Origin: Rivularia sp. PCC 7116
GTDB taxonomy: Bacteria > Cyanobacteriota > Cyanobacteriia > Cyanobacteriales > Nostocaceae
DNA length: 64,000 nt
Reading direction: 5' to 3'
NCBI RefSeq assembly: GCF_000316665.1
Contig: NC_019678.1
Location: 6,138,001 to 6,202,000 of the forward strand
In this document: positions 8,538 to 17,600 of the stretch, in pieces
Layout of the letters: every line of letters begins with the position of its first letter
How positions within the stretch are numbered: position 1 is the stretch's first letter
The notes under the pieces: generated by a model
Told to the model about the DNA's origin: nothing
Seen by the model: the letters and a program-made list of their open reading frames with translations, nothing else
Database searches by the model: none
Made by a program: the position numbers and the translations under genes

Positions 8538-10170
8538 AGTTTTTGACTCCTTGACGATGTTGTAATTCTTTATTCCAGGTGGTTTTCGGCTGTAACTGAA
8601 TTGAATGAGGTAAAAGCTTTTGAATGGCGATCGCACTTTTACCAGGGATGGTGATAGCTATATTTGGTACATTTCGTAGAAATCTTACAGGTGTATGAAT
8701 GTGCTGCTCTACCGAGTCAATAGATAAGTAAAGAGTTCTGTCTGTATGAGGAGCGTTTAATATAGCTAGAGATAACGATTCAATTGGTGAAGCAGTTAAC
8801 ATTGCTGCTGTTATCGGATTATCCGACATTCTTCCCATACTCAGATGAAACCAACCACCAGAACGTTTACTTCCAGGATATAAACTAAAAGTATTCGCGG
8901 TATTTTTCAATGAGTGTAGATAAGCTCCGGTATTTTCAAAAGAAAGGTTTCGGGCTAAAAATACGGCGTTACTATTACTATCTGCATATAGCAAACCACG
9001 CTGATTAAGTGTCTGTGTCAATTTGTGGGGAATACAGTAATGGTTTTGGAAATATTTTTCAACTTCTTTCCAAAGACTTTTGTCGGGTACTGGTGGTACG
9101 AATATTTTTGTCGGATATTGATGTGCAATGCTTAAGGCTTTGCGAGCTACTTGATTAGTCACCGCAGCTAGCATCTGTTCCTCTCCGAATTTATCGCGTA
9201 ACCAGATAAGTGCATCATCAAATTTACACTGATTGACTTGCATCACTAAGTCGATAGCGTTAGTTTTGGACAACCATCGGTTATCTAGATTTATCCCTAA
9301 TTCGTAAGCAACCAAACCTAAAGGCAATTCTTCACGTTCAATAGTTGTTTTGAGTATTCTTAATTCTGACTCTAATTCTTGGCGAAGTTTTTCGTTCTGT
9401 GTTGCAGTTCGCTTCAATTCGGCGAATTGTTTGAGCAAGCGAGAACGTTGATTGAGTTGGTAGTTAATTATTTCAAACTCAGGATTCAAAACTTGAATGA
9501 TTCGCTGTCGGTATTCCTCGCTAGATTCAGACATCCTAGTTTCCGGAAGAAAGCGTTCTAAATTTATAAGTTGTGAATCTTGATTTACGGCAGCATAGTA
9601 TTTTTTGAGCGTGGTATAAGTCGCTTTACTACCTTTAATCCCGCGAGAGATTCCAAGATGTTCGACACCCCTTCCGAAACTATCTTGTAATTCGGATAAT
9701 TTTATTTTTCCACCAAACAATGCCCGACAATTGAGCTTACCTTGCTCGTCCAACGGCACGATATAAGCGTGAATATGAGGTGTAATTTCGTCAAGATGTA
9801 ATTCTGCTCTAACTACTCGTTCTTCCCAAGAAGAATACAACCAATTAACTGTTGCTTCCACGAAGTTATCTAAGCGTTGTTTGTCATAAGTTCCTGCTTC
9901 TTGAGGTGCATTGGGACGGAAATAGGAAGCACTTGCACTGAGCAACATTTCTATTGCAAGAACGGCATTTGAGCGGATTTTCTGCGAACCGATTGCATGT
10001 CTTACTAAAGTTGCTAAATCTAAATTGGAAGAATCACCAATAATTCGTATATTGGTTACTTCTGGGTTTGCATTGGGGGTATCTCTTTCTCGTGCGGTAT
10101 GAGCTTCATTACCCTTGAGCATTCCCCAGCTTTTGATTTTCTGGATTTTACAGACGGCTAGCGGTATCAT
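8521..10170 (-). CDS. MobV-type relaxase fused to a primase-like Toprim region
   Basis: A 549-residue plasmid mobilisation protein. The N-terminal Mob/Pre domain has the family opening (CKIQKIKSWGMLKGNEAHT) and the metal-binding motif HLDEITPHIHAYIVP, the HxDExTPHxH signature of MobV relaxases that nick oriT and stay bound to DNA. After a coiled linker (about residues 230-285) comes a DnaG-like stretch (DLVMQVNQCKFDDALIWL). A DUF3991/Toprim-type domain follows, with ASPIESLSLAIL and LYLSID supplying the expected acidic residues. Relaxase plus primase-like part in one chain suggests nicking and priming of the transferred strand. It is followed by a coupled small gene. Confidence 0.88.
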   Translation of the reverse strand: MIPLAVCKIQKIKSWGMLKGNEAHTARERDTPNANPEVTNIRIIGDSSNLDLATLVRHAIGSQKIRSNAVLAIEMLLSASASYFRPNAPQEAGTYDKQRLDNFVEATVNWLYSSWEERVVRAELHLDEITPHIHAYIVPLDEQGKLNCRALFGGKIKLSELQDSFGRGVEHLGISRGIKGSKATYTTLKKYYAAVNQDSQLINLERFLPETRMSESSEEYRQRIIQVLNPEFEIINYQLNQRSRLLKQFAELKRTATQNEKLRQELESELRILKTTIEREELPLGLVAYELGINLDNRWLSKTNAIDLVMQVNQCKFDDALIWLRDKFGEEQMLAAVTNQVARKALSIAHQYPTKIFVPPVPDKSLWKEVEKYFQNHYCIPHKLTQTLNQRGLLYADSNSNAVFLARNLSFENTGAYLHSLKNTANTFSLYPGSKRSGGWFHLSMGRMSDNPITAAMLTASPIESLSLAILNAPHTDRTLYLSIDSVEQHIHTPVRFLRNVPNIAITIPGKSAIAIQKLLPHSIQLQPKTTWNKELQHRQGVKNYATLE

Positions 10171-11169
10171 CGCTTTTGATTAGTTTTTATCTTCTTATGA
10201 ATTGAATTTGCTATTCGGAAGCAAAGTTTTTGAATTTACGCAGTAAATGCAACTAAATTTTACCCTTAAAACAGGATTTTTACCTTACGTATGAATTTAA
10301 AACTACATTTATAAGTTACATATACTCTATGTATTTCCTTCTAATTAATCTGATTTAACAGCAAAGCTTATGTACTATTTTTAGCATTTACTGTTTTAAA
10401 TTAATGTAATTATACACAAAATATTTTCTGTCTTTGTATGCTTAATATTTAGTCATAGCAATAGCTACAGTCTTTTAGTAAATATTTCTTCTACTTAAAC
10501 CAAAAATAATTTTTAATACGATGAGTTTTTGCTGTAAATTCGAGAAAAAAGAATCTTCCTATTGCTAGATTGCCGCTTCTACTCCTCATTCGTTACTAAA
10601 TAGAAAGATTGTTAAAGTTATCGAGAATTAAAAATGTTGAAAATTAAAACTGCTAACCACAAATCAATCTTGTTTGATTTATTATTTAGAGTGATAAGCA
10701 TTGTTAATACCGATTCTAATAAGACGCTTGAAATAAATTTATTGAACGAAAACTGGGGTTTAATTTCAACGCAATAATTATTCAAGCCGCAAATAAAAAA
10801 ATTGTGTAGTGTGTTTACAAATGAACTTTACAAATGAATTTACAAATGAACTTTACAAATGAACTTATCAACAGGCTGGAATATGTTTGGAGCGAAGTAA
10901 ACCGAGCTAGATGATTTTATTATTTTATTCCAATACAATTACGCTGAATTTAGAGCCAAAAAGACGACCTATTAAAACCTCAAAGCATTGCTATAGGAAT
11001 TTTACAACGAAGTGGTTCTCAAAAACTATGTAATAAGGATTTGGTGAGGAATATAGGAGGTAATTTACTCAAAGAAGGGTATTAGATAAAATTATTAATC
11101 CCTCATTTATCCCTCACAGCTTACTTGTTTACTACTCAATATTTACTCGCAATTTCTTCTTCATAAAAC
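10171..11169. other. 1-kb non-coding region between relaxase and parM
   Basis: About 1 kb of AT-rich DNA with no convincing gene on either strand, between divergent plasmid genes. This is where oriT, a replication origin and the parM centromere/promoter would be expected. The only clear structure seen is the tandem repeat at 10.81-10.86 kb. No canonical iterons or DnaA-box cluster was recognised by eye. Confidence 0.55.
10814..10864. repeat. four tandem 12-13-bp repeats upstream of parM (possible centromere or iterons)
   Basis: Four head-to-tail copies of TTTACAAATGAAC (units of 13, 12, 13 and 13 bp; the second lacks the final C). They lie about 300 bp before the actin-like partition gene. 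ParM systems commonly carry parC as direct repeats upstream of parM, bound by ParR. Iterons of a replication origin are the alternative. The tandem array itself is seen; the function is inferred. Confidence 0.55.
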
Positions 11170-12303
11170 ATGGGTAAAAATAATCGAAAAACAGCACAAA
11201 AAAATAGTACTCCGGTTCAATTAACTCTCGCGGCTGATATTGGTGGTAGCGGTTTGAAAGCAATTTATGCAAGCACTGACGGTAAAATTGGGAGTTTATT
11301 TATGGAACCGGAAGTAATTGCAGTACCCAAAGCTGCTATTGATGACTTATTACAAAATAATTTAGGAGTATGCGAACCTACAAATGCTGCTTGGGTGGGA
11401 TTTGGAGGAAAGTATGCAGCGGTTGGATACTTAGCTGCATCGCGCTTTTATGCTAATGCTGGATTGAAGGAGCTTAAGTACGAACGAGGTTTGTACAAAG
11501 TGTTGGCAACCATTTGGGTGTTGTCGCAAAAGCTGAAGTTGAGCAATTGTTTCAAATTCGATTTGTGTGTATTGCTTCCAGCTAGCGAATATGAATCCAG
11601 AAAGAAATTTGAAAATATTCTGCGCTCCCTTATCAAGAACTTTGAAACCCCTTCAGGAAATATGTCACTGGAGTTGGGACGATTTAATTGTTATCCAGAA
11701 GGTGCGGGAGTATTTTTACTTCATTCCAAGCGAGTAGGAGTAGAAATCGGGCAGCGCAAAAGCGCAATAATCATGATTGGATATCGCAATGCTTCAGTCT
11801 TGGTAAGCTATCGGGGAGCCTTAGACAGCGGTAAAACTTCGGATTTAGGTATGGTGCGGATGATAGAAACCGTTATGACTAAAACCAGTGGATTGTCGGA
11901 ATCAGATTTATGTAAAGCTATAGTTGCGAGCGGGTACGATATCAGCCCTACTCCTTTGTATAAGTTAACTCGCAGCACTACAGTTGCGGCTCGTAATGAG
12001 GAAGTAGCAATACTTGTAAAGGCAATCAAAGAAGCGAAAAATCTTTATATTGCAACACTCATATCCTGGTTAAACAACGTAGTTCCCCGCGATGTTGATG
12101 AAATTGTGTTTTGTGGAGGTACGGCAGATTATTTGAAGAAAGAACTTAATTCTCGTTATTCTGCTACACCTTGCATTTGGCACGGTGGGGTTGTAGTTCC
12201 CGATGCTGTAGATACGTACAAATTAGGAACGAGACTTACAGATGCTTATGGGATGTTTTTGTATTTCATGTCTGGTTCAAATTCTGTTGGTGAGGTAGCG
12301 TAA
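11170..12303 (+). CDS. parM: ParM/StbA-like actin-family partition protein
   Basis: A 377-residue actin-like ATPase. The phosphate-1 loop is LTLAADIGGSGLKAIYAS (residues about 18-35). A second phosphate-type strand is IIMIGYRNASVLVSYRG, and the adenosine motif is EIVFCGGTADYLKKEL. Length and motif order fit plasmid-segregating ParM homologues, which polymerise to push plasmid copies apart. It is followed after 1 bp by a small gene in the ParR position and preceded by a tandem-repeat region. The assignment to the ParM group rests on motifs and context; an archaeal-type actin relative (Alp) is a possible finer class. Confidence 0.82.
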   Translation: MGKNNRKTAQKNSTPVQLTLAADIGGSGLKAIYASTDGKIGSLFMEPEVIAVPKAAIDDLLQNNLGVCEPTNAAWVGFGGKYAAVGYLAASRFYANAGLKELKYERGLYKVLATIWVLSQKLKLSNCFKFDLCVLLPASEYESRKKFENILRSLIKNFETPSGNMSLELGRFNCYPEGAGVFLLHSKRVGVEIGQRKSAIIMIGYRNASVLVSYRGALDSGKTSDLGMVRMIETVMTKTSGLSESDLCKAIVASGYDISPTPLYKLTRSTTVAARNEEVAILVKAIKEAKNLYIATLISWLNNVVPRDVDEIVFCGGTADYLKKELNSRYSATPCIWHGGVVVPDAVDTYKLGTRLTDAYGMFLYFMSGSNSVGEVA

Positions 12304-12304
12304 G

Positions 12305-12745
12305 TTGAAGAAACGGAGAGTTGATTACAGCATCAGATTTCAACCTTTTGTCGGAACTCCAGAAGAAAAAGTCCTAAATTATCTAAGACATCACCAATTG
12401 AATTCTGCTAATGCTTTGATAATGCAGGCAATTCGTCCTTACTGGTTGCCTTTAGTGTTACTTGAAGATGATGTAACTCCTTTGAATGTTAAACAACAAC
12501 TAGGTAGAGATGCAGTTAGAGAGTTGTTGCTTCACGCTGATTATATTTGCTCATCTTTAGGATTGAAGCGGTTTTATAACTTACTTACAAGTGATTGGAA
12601 TTTAGCTCAAACTAATAAATCTAATGAAGTTAAACCAGAAAACAGTTCTAATATTTCTTATAAAAATGAAACAAAGCTTGTCGGACAGTTAGAAGTGGAA
12701 GTAGGGAATGGGGAATGGGGAAGTCTGGGTTCGTTTTCTGAATAA
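12305..12745 (+). CDS. small protein in the ParR position
   Basis: A 146-residue protein whose TTG start lies immediately after the parM stop, with GGTGAGG as ribosome site. The basic N-terminus (KKRRVDYSIRFQPF) and a following helix-rich region (EEKVLNYLRHHQLNSANALI) suit a ribbon-helix-helix-like DNA-binding adaptor, as ParR proteins are. I do not see diagnostic residues, so the call rests mainly on position. The C-terminal 40 residues are low complexity and end in a GGGGAATGGGGAA-type repeat, which may be an extension picked up from intergenic repeat DNA. Confidence 0.55.
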   Translation: MKKRRVDYSIRFQPFVGTPEEKVLNYLRHHQLNSANALIMQAIRPYWLPLVLLEDDVTPLNVKQQLGRDAVRELLLHADYICSSLGLKRFYNLLTSDWNLAQTNKSNEVKPENSSNISYKNETKLVGQLEVEVGNGEWGSLGSFSE

Positions 12746-12775
12746 ATTGTTGTCACTTAAGCAGAGGTTTATCAA

Positions 12776-13831
12776 ATGAGCGATACAGCAGAAAATCAAC
12801 AACCAGAAAAAAGAAAGAGAGGTAGACCTAAGAAAAATACCAATTTCTCGAATGCTTCAAATAATAATTCACAAGGTATATCTATAACCATGCAAGAAAA
12901 ACTTCAAATAGCTGAAAATTCAGATGCTGAGAATGGAATTAACCCATCTGGTGAAGCTTCTGCTCAAGATTGGGCAAAAGAATTGGAAGGTGATTCAAAT
13001 TTACCCCATACAGAATTATTACAATCAAATACAGATGAAGATAAATCAGAAATTTCGTCTCAACATGAACCTGTAACTACTGCTCCAATATCTATTAACA
13101 CTAATAATACTGCTAGCAATCAAGAAAAATTAGTCAAAATTCCCACAACTATTCATATTATAGACGGTGAAAAAGGAGGCGCAGGCAAGTCATTTGTTAG
13201 TAGAGCATTAATAGAATATTGCGCTTCAATAAAGCATAAAGTAGCAATCGTTGATGCAGATAAAAGCAACGAAGATATTTCTCAGATTTATGATAACGTG
13301 CATTCTGCTTTCTTTAGCGATGATGATAAGAAAGCCAATCAAGCCGACCACATTTTTGATTTAGCATTTGAAAAATCAGTGATTGTCAATTTACCCGCTC
13401 AAGTTTACTCAAAGGTGACTGACTGGATAAAGACGAATGATTTGGATGAGATAGGTAAGGAATATCAAATTACTTTTGTGAAATGGTTTGTATGTACGGG
13501 AGGTGTAGATTCTGTTGATTTCTTTATCAAATCTCTGAATGATTTGGGAGATAGAGTAACTCATGTATTTGTGAAAAATTTGGGATTATGCTCGGAGTGG
13601 GATTATGTAGATGAAATGCCAGATTTTCTCACTGCTAAAGAGACTCATAAATTTAAAGAGATGGATTTCCCAAAATTTCCATTCTGGGAACGAAATGTGA
13701 TTGATAGGTTAGGAATTACTTTTAATAGTGCGCTTTCTCATCCTGAAATAAAGGTGATATCGAGACAGCGAGTCAAGAATTTTCTTGCAGAAGTCCATAC
13801 AGCGTTCTCCGAGACGGGATTGGTTAAATGA
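12776..13831 (+). CDS. ParA-like P-loop ATPase with N-terminal AT-hook
   Basis: A 351-residue protein. Residues about 12-21 (KRKRGRPKKN) are an AT-hook DNA-binding motif, followed by about 100 acidic, low-complexity residues. Then comes a P-loop domain with IDGEKGGAGKSFVSRALIEY, a deviant Walker A of the ParA/MinD class, and VAIVDADKSNEDI as the following strand. The usual ParA partner motifs are weak. It could position plasmids, or act in conjugation/mobilisation like MobD-type ATPases. It overlaps the next gene by 4 bp (ATGA), so the two are coupled. Confidence 0.72.
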   Translation: MSDTAENQQPEKRKRGRPKKNTNFSNASNNNSQGISITMQEKLQIAENSDAENGINPSGEASAQDWAKELEGDSNLPHTELLQSNTDEDKSEISSQHEPVTTAPISINTNNTASNQEKLVKIPTTIHIIDGEKGGAGKSFVSRALIEYCASIKHKVAIVDADKSNEDISQIYDNVHSAFFSDDDKKANQADHIFDLAFEKSVIVNLPAQVYSKVTDWIKTNDLDEIGKEYQITFVKWFVCTGGVDSVDFFIKSLNDLGDRVTHVFVKNLGLCSEWDYVDEMPDFLTAKETHKFKEMDFPKFPFWERNVIDRLGITFNSALSHPEIKVISRQRVKNFLAEVHTAFSETGLVK

Positions 13832-14556
13832 CACAGGAAGTTGCTCCTGATGATAAAAACTCAAATCGGGAAGAAAATGATCAAGTTAATAAGTTTCTGG
13901 CTGAAGCTTTGAAAGGTAAAAGCGAAGGGTTTAAAAAGCAGGTATTGAGTTTTGCTGTGAGTTGTGGTTTATCCCAAGATGACCCCTTATTTCTGATTTT
14001 GGTAGCTACCGGACAATTAGAAGTAATGTTAAAAGATGCGCCGGAAGTTCTACAAGTGTTGTTTGAAACTTGGAATCAAGATTTGGCTCGCAATTTACAC
14101 CAAGTGGAAAAAGTTGCGGTAGAACGTCAGAAAGTTGCTATCGATAGAGCTGCTCACGCTTTAATTCGTAAAGCACAGTTTACAGAAAGCAGAAAACTTT
14201 TAACTTCTGTACTTCCGGCAGGTTTATTATTATTTTTCACCCTGGGAGTTGGAGCAATTTTCGGAATTTTAACGCCTCCCTGGATTGCTGGGATGATAAG
14301 CGGTGGATATACAAAGGTGCAATCAAGTACTTTAACCTGGGATGAGTTGGAAGCAATGAAATGGGCGATGTCTAGGGAAGGGAAGTTTGCTAGAAATTTG
14401 ATTGATTGGAACAGGGGTTATTTGGACAATGGAGAATGCATTAAAGATGCTCAGAGATTGGGTGTAATTTTATCTCAGTACGGACGTAAAGCGAAGTCAG
14501 GACATTGTGTTGTTTGGGCTACTCCACCGACAAAGCGTAAGTTTGTAGAACCATAA
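13828..14556 (+). CDS. membrane-associated plasmid protein (possibly DUF6753-like)
   Basis: A 242-residue protein. An N-terminal helical region contains KSEGFKKQVLSFAVSCGLSQ and DDPLFLILVATGQLEVMLKD. A coiled segment follows (VEKVAVERQKVAIDRAAHAL), then one or two hydrophobic segments (VLPAGLLLFFTLGVGAIFGI and adjacent residues to about 155). It resembles cyanobacterial plasmid proteins I remember as DUF6753, but the name is uncertain. It is coupled to the ParA-like gene by an ATGA overlap, suggesting a membrane anchor or partner for that ATPase. Confidence 0.6.
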   Translation: MTQEVAPDDKNSNREENDQVNKFLAEALKGKSEGFKKQVLSFAVSCGLSQDDPLFLILVATGQLEVMLKDAPEVLQVLFETWNQDLARNLHQVEKVAVERQKVAIDRAAHALIRKAQFTESRKLLTSVLPAGLLLFFTLGVGAIFGILTPPWIAGMISGGYTKVQSSTLTWDELEAMKWAMSREGKFARNLIDWNRGYLDNGECIKDAQRLGVILSQYGRKAKSGHCVVWATPPTKRKFVEP

Positions 14557-14600
14557 GAGGCAGGGGGCAGGGGGCAGGGTGCAGGGTGCAGGGGAGAAGC
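14557..14600. repeat. short G-rich tandem repeat (GGGGCAG type)
   Basis: Imperfect tandem copies of GGCAGGG and GTGCAGG between two plasmid genes, a type of short repeat common in Nostocales intergenic DNA. It overlaps no gene and probably has no coding role. Confidence 0.6.
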
Positions 14601-14620
14601 ATTCGTAGGTTTAAGAAATC

Positions 14621-17600
14621 ATGTCAATTGCTCTAGAATATTTCTGTACTAAAACAGGTAAACCGATTGAAGTTGATGATAAACCTTTAATTGAGACTTT
14701 AGAAAATACTGCTGCGGAGTATCTTTATGGTAATGATGTTAAGTGGAGTATTGGTATCGTTTATCCTGGAATTTCAACCGAGGATGATTTGACTAAGCAT
14801 CAAGATAAGTATCTTCAGTTTTCTAAGAAAGACCGACTGTACTTTTCCGATAAACCGGGATTACGGTTACAAATTTTTGACGAACCACATTTTGGTGCTG
14901 CATACGGTTCTTTACTATTTGGCGAATGCGAGTATTTTTCCGAAGTCGAAGATATTAAAGTGTTAATTGTAGATGATGAAACTGGGGAGTGTGGTGGGAT
15001 TTTACCAGAAGAACAGGCTTTGTTACTTGTGGGAGATGGGGATGGACGGATTGACCATAAATTACACGAACAATTGGGCAATATTCCTTCTACTCAGTTC
15101 CAGGTTAGAGGGATTATTAAATCCCAGGAGGGAATCAATGCAAATCAATCCATTAAAGGCACTTTAGCACCAGTTAATCTTTCTAATATTGGAAGCGGTT
15201 ATGATTTAGTGCTTTCTAAATCTCAATTGGGTAAGGGACGCAAAAATAAACTTTATAACGAAAAAACCGGGATAAGAATTAATCGACAAACAGAAGTGGA
15301 ACCTGGAGAATATACTCTTACAATCGGTATTGGTAATCGCGAAAATGCTCGCACCCTAGAAGCTGCAACTGGCGCTCAATATTGGGTAGGATTGCCTGAA
15401 GGTGCAAAAAATGACGCTTTACCCAGGGTACAAGAGCGTTTAGCACAATTAGATAGTATTGCGAATGACCCTCGTAAGGTTGCACTAGATTACATTCAAA
15501 GGGTGGAAAGAAGACTCGCAGGTGATTTTAAAAGAGAAACCGGGACTAAGTTAATCCATGATTTTGATTTAGATGATTTCGGAGATGTGATTAACGAAGC
15601 TTTTGGAGATAACGACACTGAATTAATGTATCAACTTCTGAAAGCTGATTTAGAAGGACATTTGCAAATTATTGAAACACCAAAAGTTATTAACTTTTTA
15701 TCAGAACATCTTCAGGAACAATATAGAGATTGCGCTACTGGAAGAGTTATCAAATTTCAGTCTTCGATGCTGATGACCTGCAACAGTTTGAAAGATTGGG
15801 AGATTTGCGATCGCACTAAACCCGAAGGTGCGAAAGTCTTATATCACCGTCCCCCAGTTGGTAATACAAACGTAATGGCAGTACTTACGAATCGCTTATT
15901 GGAAGGAGAAGAAGTCAATCCCGGTAGTATTCAACTTAATCGTCGCACAGCAGCGGCTCTTAATAGTGACTGCGATGGTGATAAACCTTTAACTGCATTG
16001 GCTCAAGATTTTCCCAGCACCACCCAAGAAATTCAGTTCAAGACTCAACCGGAAAACCGCTATCCAGAAAGTGTTTTACTCCAAAAAGCAGCTTACTGTG
16101 GAAGTTTTGAGAAGATAGCTTTGGAAGCTGCTCATGACAACATTGGGATTGTAGCTAACTTAGCTATGAAAGCAATAGCAATTGAATCGGAGTGCAGTCA
16201 AATTCCTGCCAACGAACAAAGAACATTTTTAGCAAATTTATCAGCTAACCTTGCTCGATGCGCTTCTTATGATTTACCTAAAGAAGCAGAACATTTACGA
16301 GAGTTATTAAATGATTTTAGCGAATATAATCGTCGTCTAAACTTTGAAAATCAAAGTTCAAATAATTCATTTCAAGACTACTTAATACCACTACAGGAAC
16401 CAGAATTAAATAATACTATTACATCCGAACAAGTTTCGGAAGGATTAGCAAAAGCAAGACAGCTATTTCATCATTTATCTGGTGTAATTGACCAACAGTT
16501 AAAAATTGAAGGACAAAGCGGTAAAAGTGCGCTGCGTAGTGACCCAGAAGTCATAAAATTATGTACAGAATTATGTGCTTATCCTCAAGTTTACGCTCTT
16601 GAAGACCGTAATAAAAAATGGGCTTATCTAGATAAGCCGATTAGAAGTAATTTACATACCGCACTTGATTTATTAGTTCAAGAAACTAACCAGCATTTTG
16701 AAAGTAATGTTCTTACCCCTCGTCCGCTATCTCAATTTAGAGATTTATTTAAAGATATTGATTTTAATTCTTCACAGCTTGAGATTGCAACAACTTACAA
16801 GCAAGAATATGAAGGATTAATTAGAGCAGCGCACGATATTAAGCAACAAGTAGAAATAAATCGACATCAACCGAATTTAAGAATGGTAGCCAAATCTAAG
16901 AAGGGGAATCAAATAGAAATTCGATTGAATCAAAAAGATACCAAGCATCACCAAGCTTATTCGCTCAATAAAATGCAAATTTCTCTACTTAAAGATAAGA
17001 ATCACTATAAAACCTTTGCTGTAGTACCGGGAGAAACTACCATAAATAAACGTGGGGAGATTGTACCAGCAAAAAAGCAGTTGGGATTGTTAGCGGAAGC
17101 TTCTATAAGTGAGAATAAAGAGACTTTTCAAACACTACATCAAAAGAACAAAAGTAACTGGATTGAACTTGGTAAACTTGATATTGATATTAACCCTGCT
17201 CTTAATTCTTCTCATGAGAAAGCTGCTTTCAAATTAGCCTATGAATATGCTGCCAAAACTAGAGAAAATATTCCAGAGAAAGAAAGATTAGCCATAGCAG
17301 CAGCGATGTGGAATCTATCATCCAAACGAGTAAAAGAAGAATACGATATTAATAAGCGTGCTGGTGCAGTTTTTGCTATTTTTGGAGAAGAGATTAAAGA
17401 GCAGCTTAATCAACTTCAGTTTACCGAACTTACAGTTGTGGGAACTCACAGAGATGCTTCCGAACACAAAGGGAGAGCTTGGAAAGGGGAGAAAGTCCCG
17501 ATACAAATTGAACTAGCTCCCAGCTATATTGATTCATCATCCCAGGGACGTTGGTTAATCGCAGAAGGGAAAAAACTGGGAATGCTTTCACCTTCCTATG

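Noticed and set aside
10171-11169. tRNA or structured RNA gene in the 1-kb gap
   Set aside because: No cloverleaf-like arrangement, CCA end or conserved riboswitch core could be seen.
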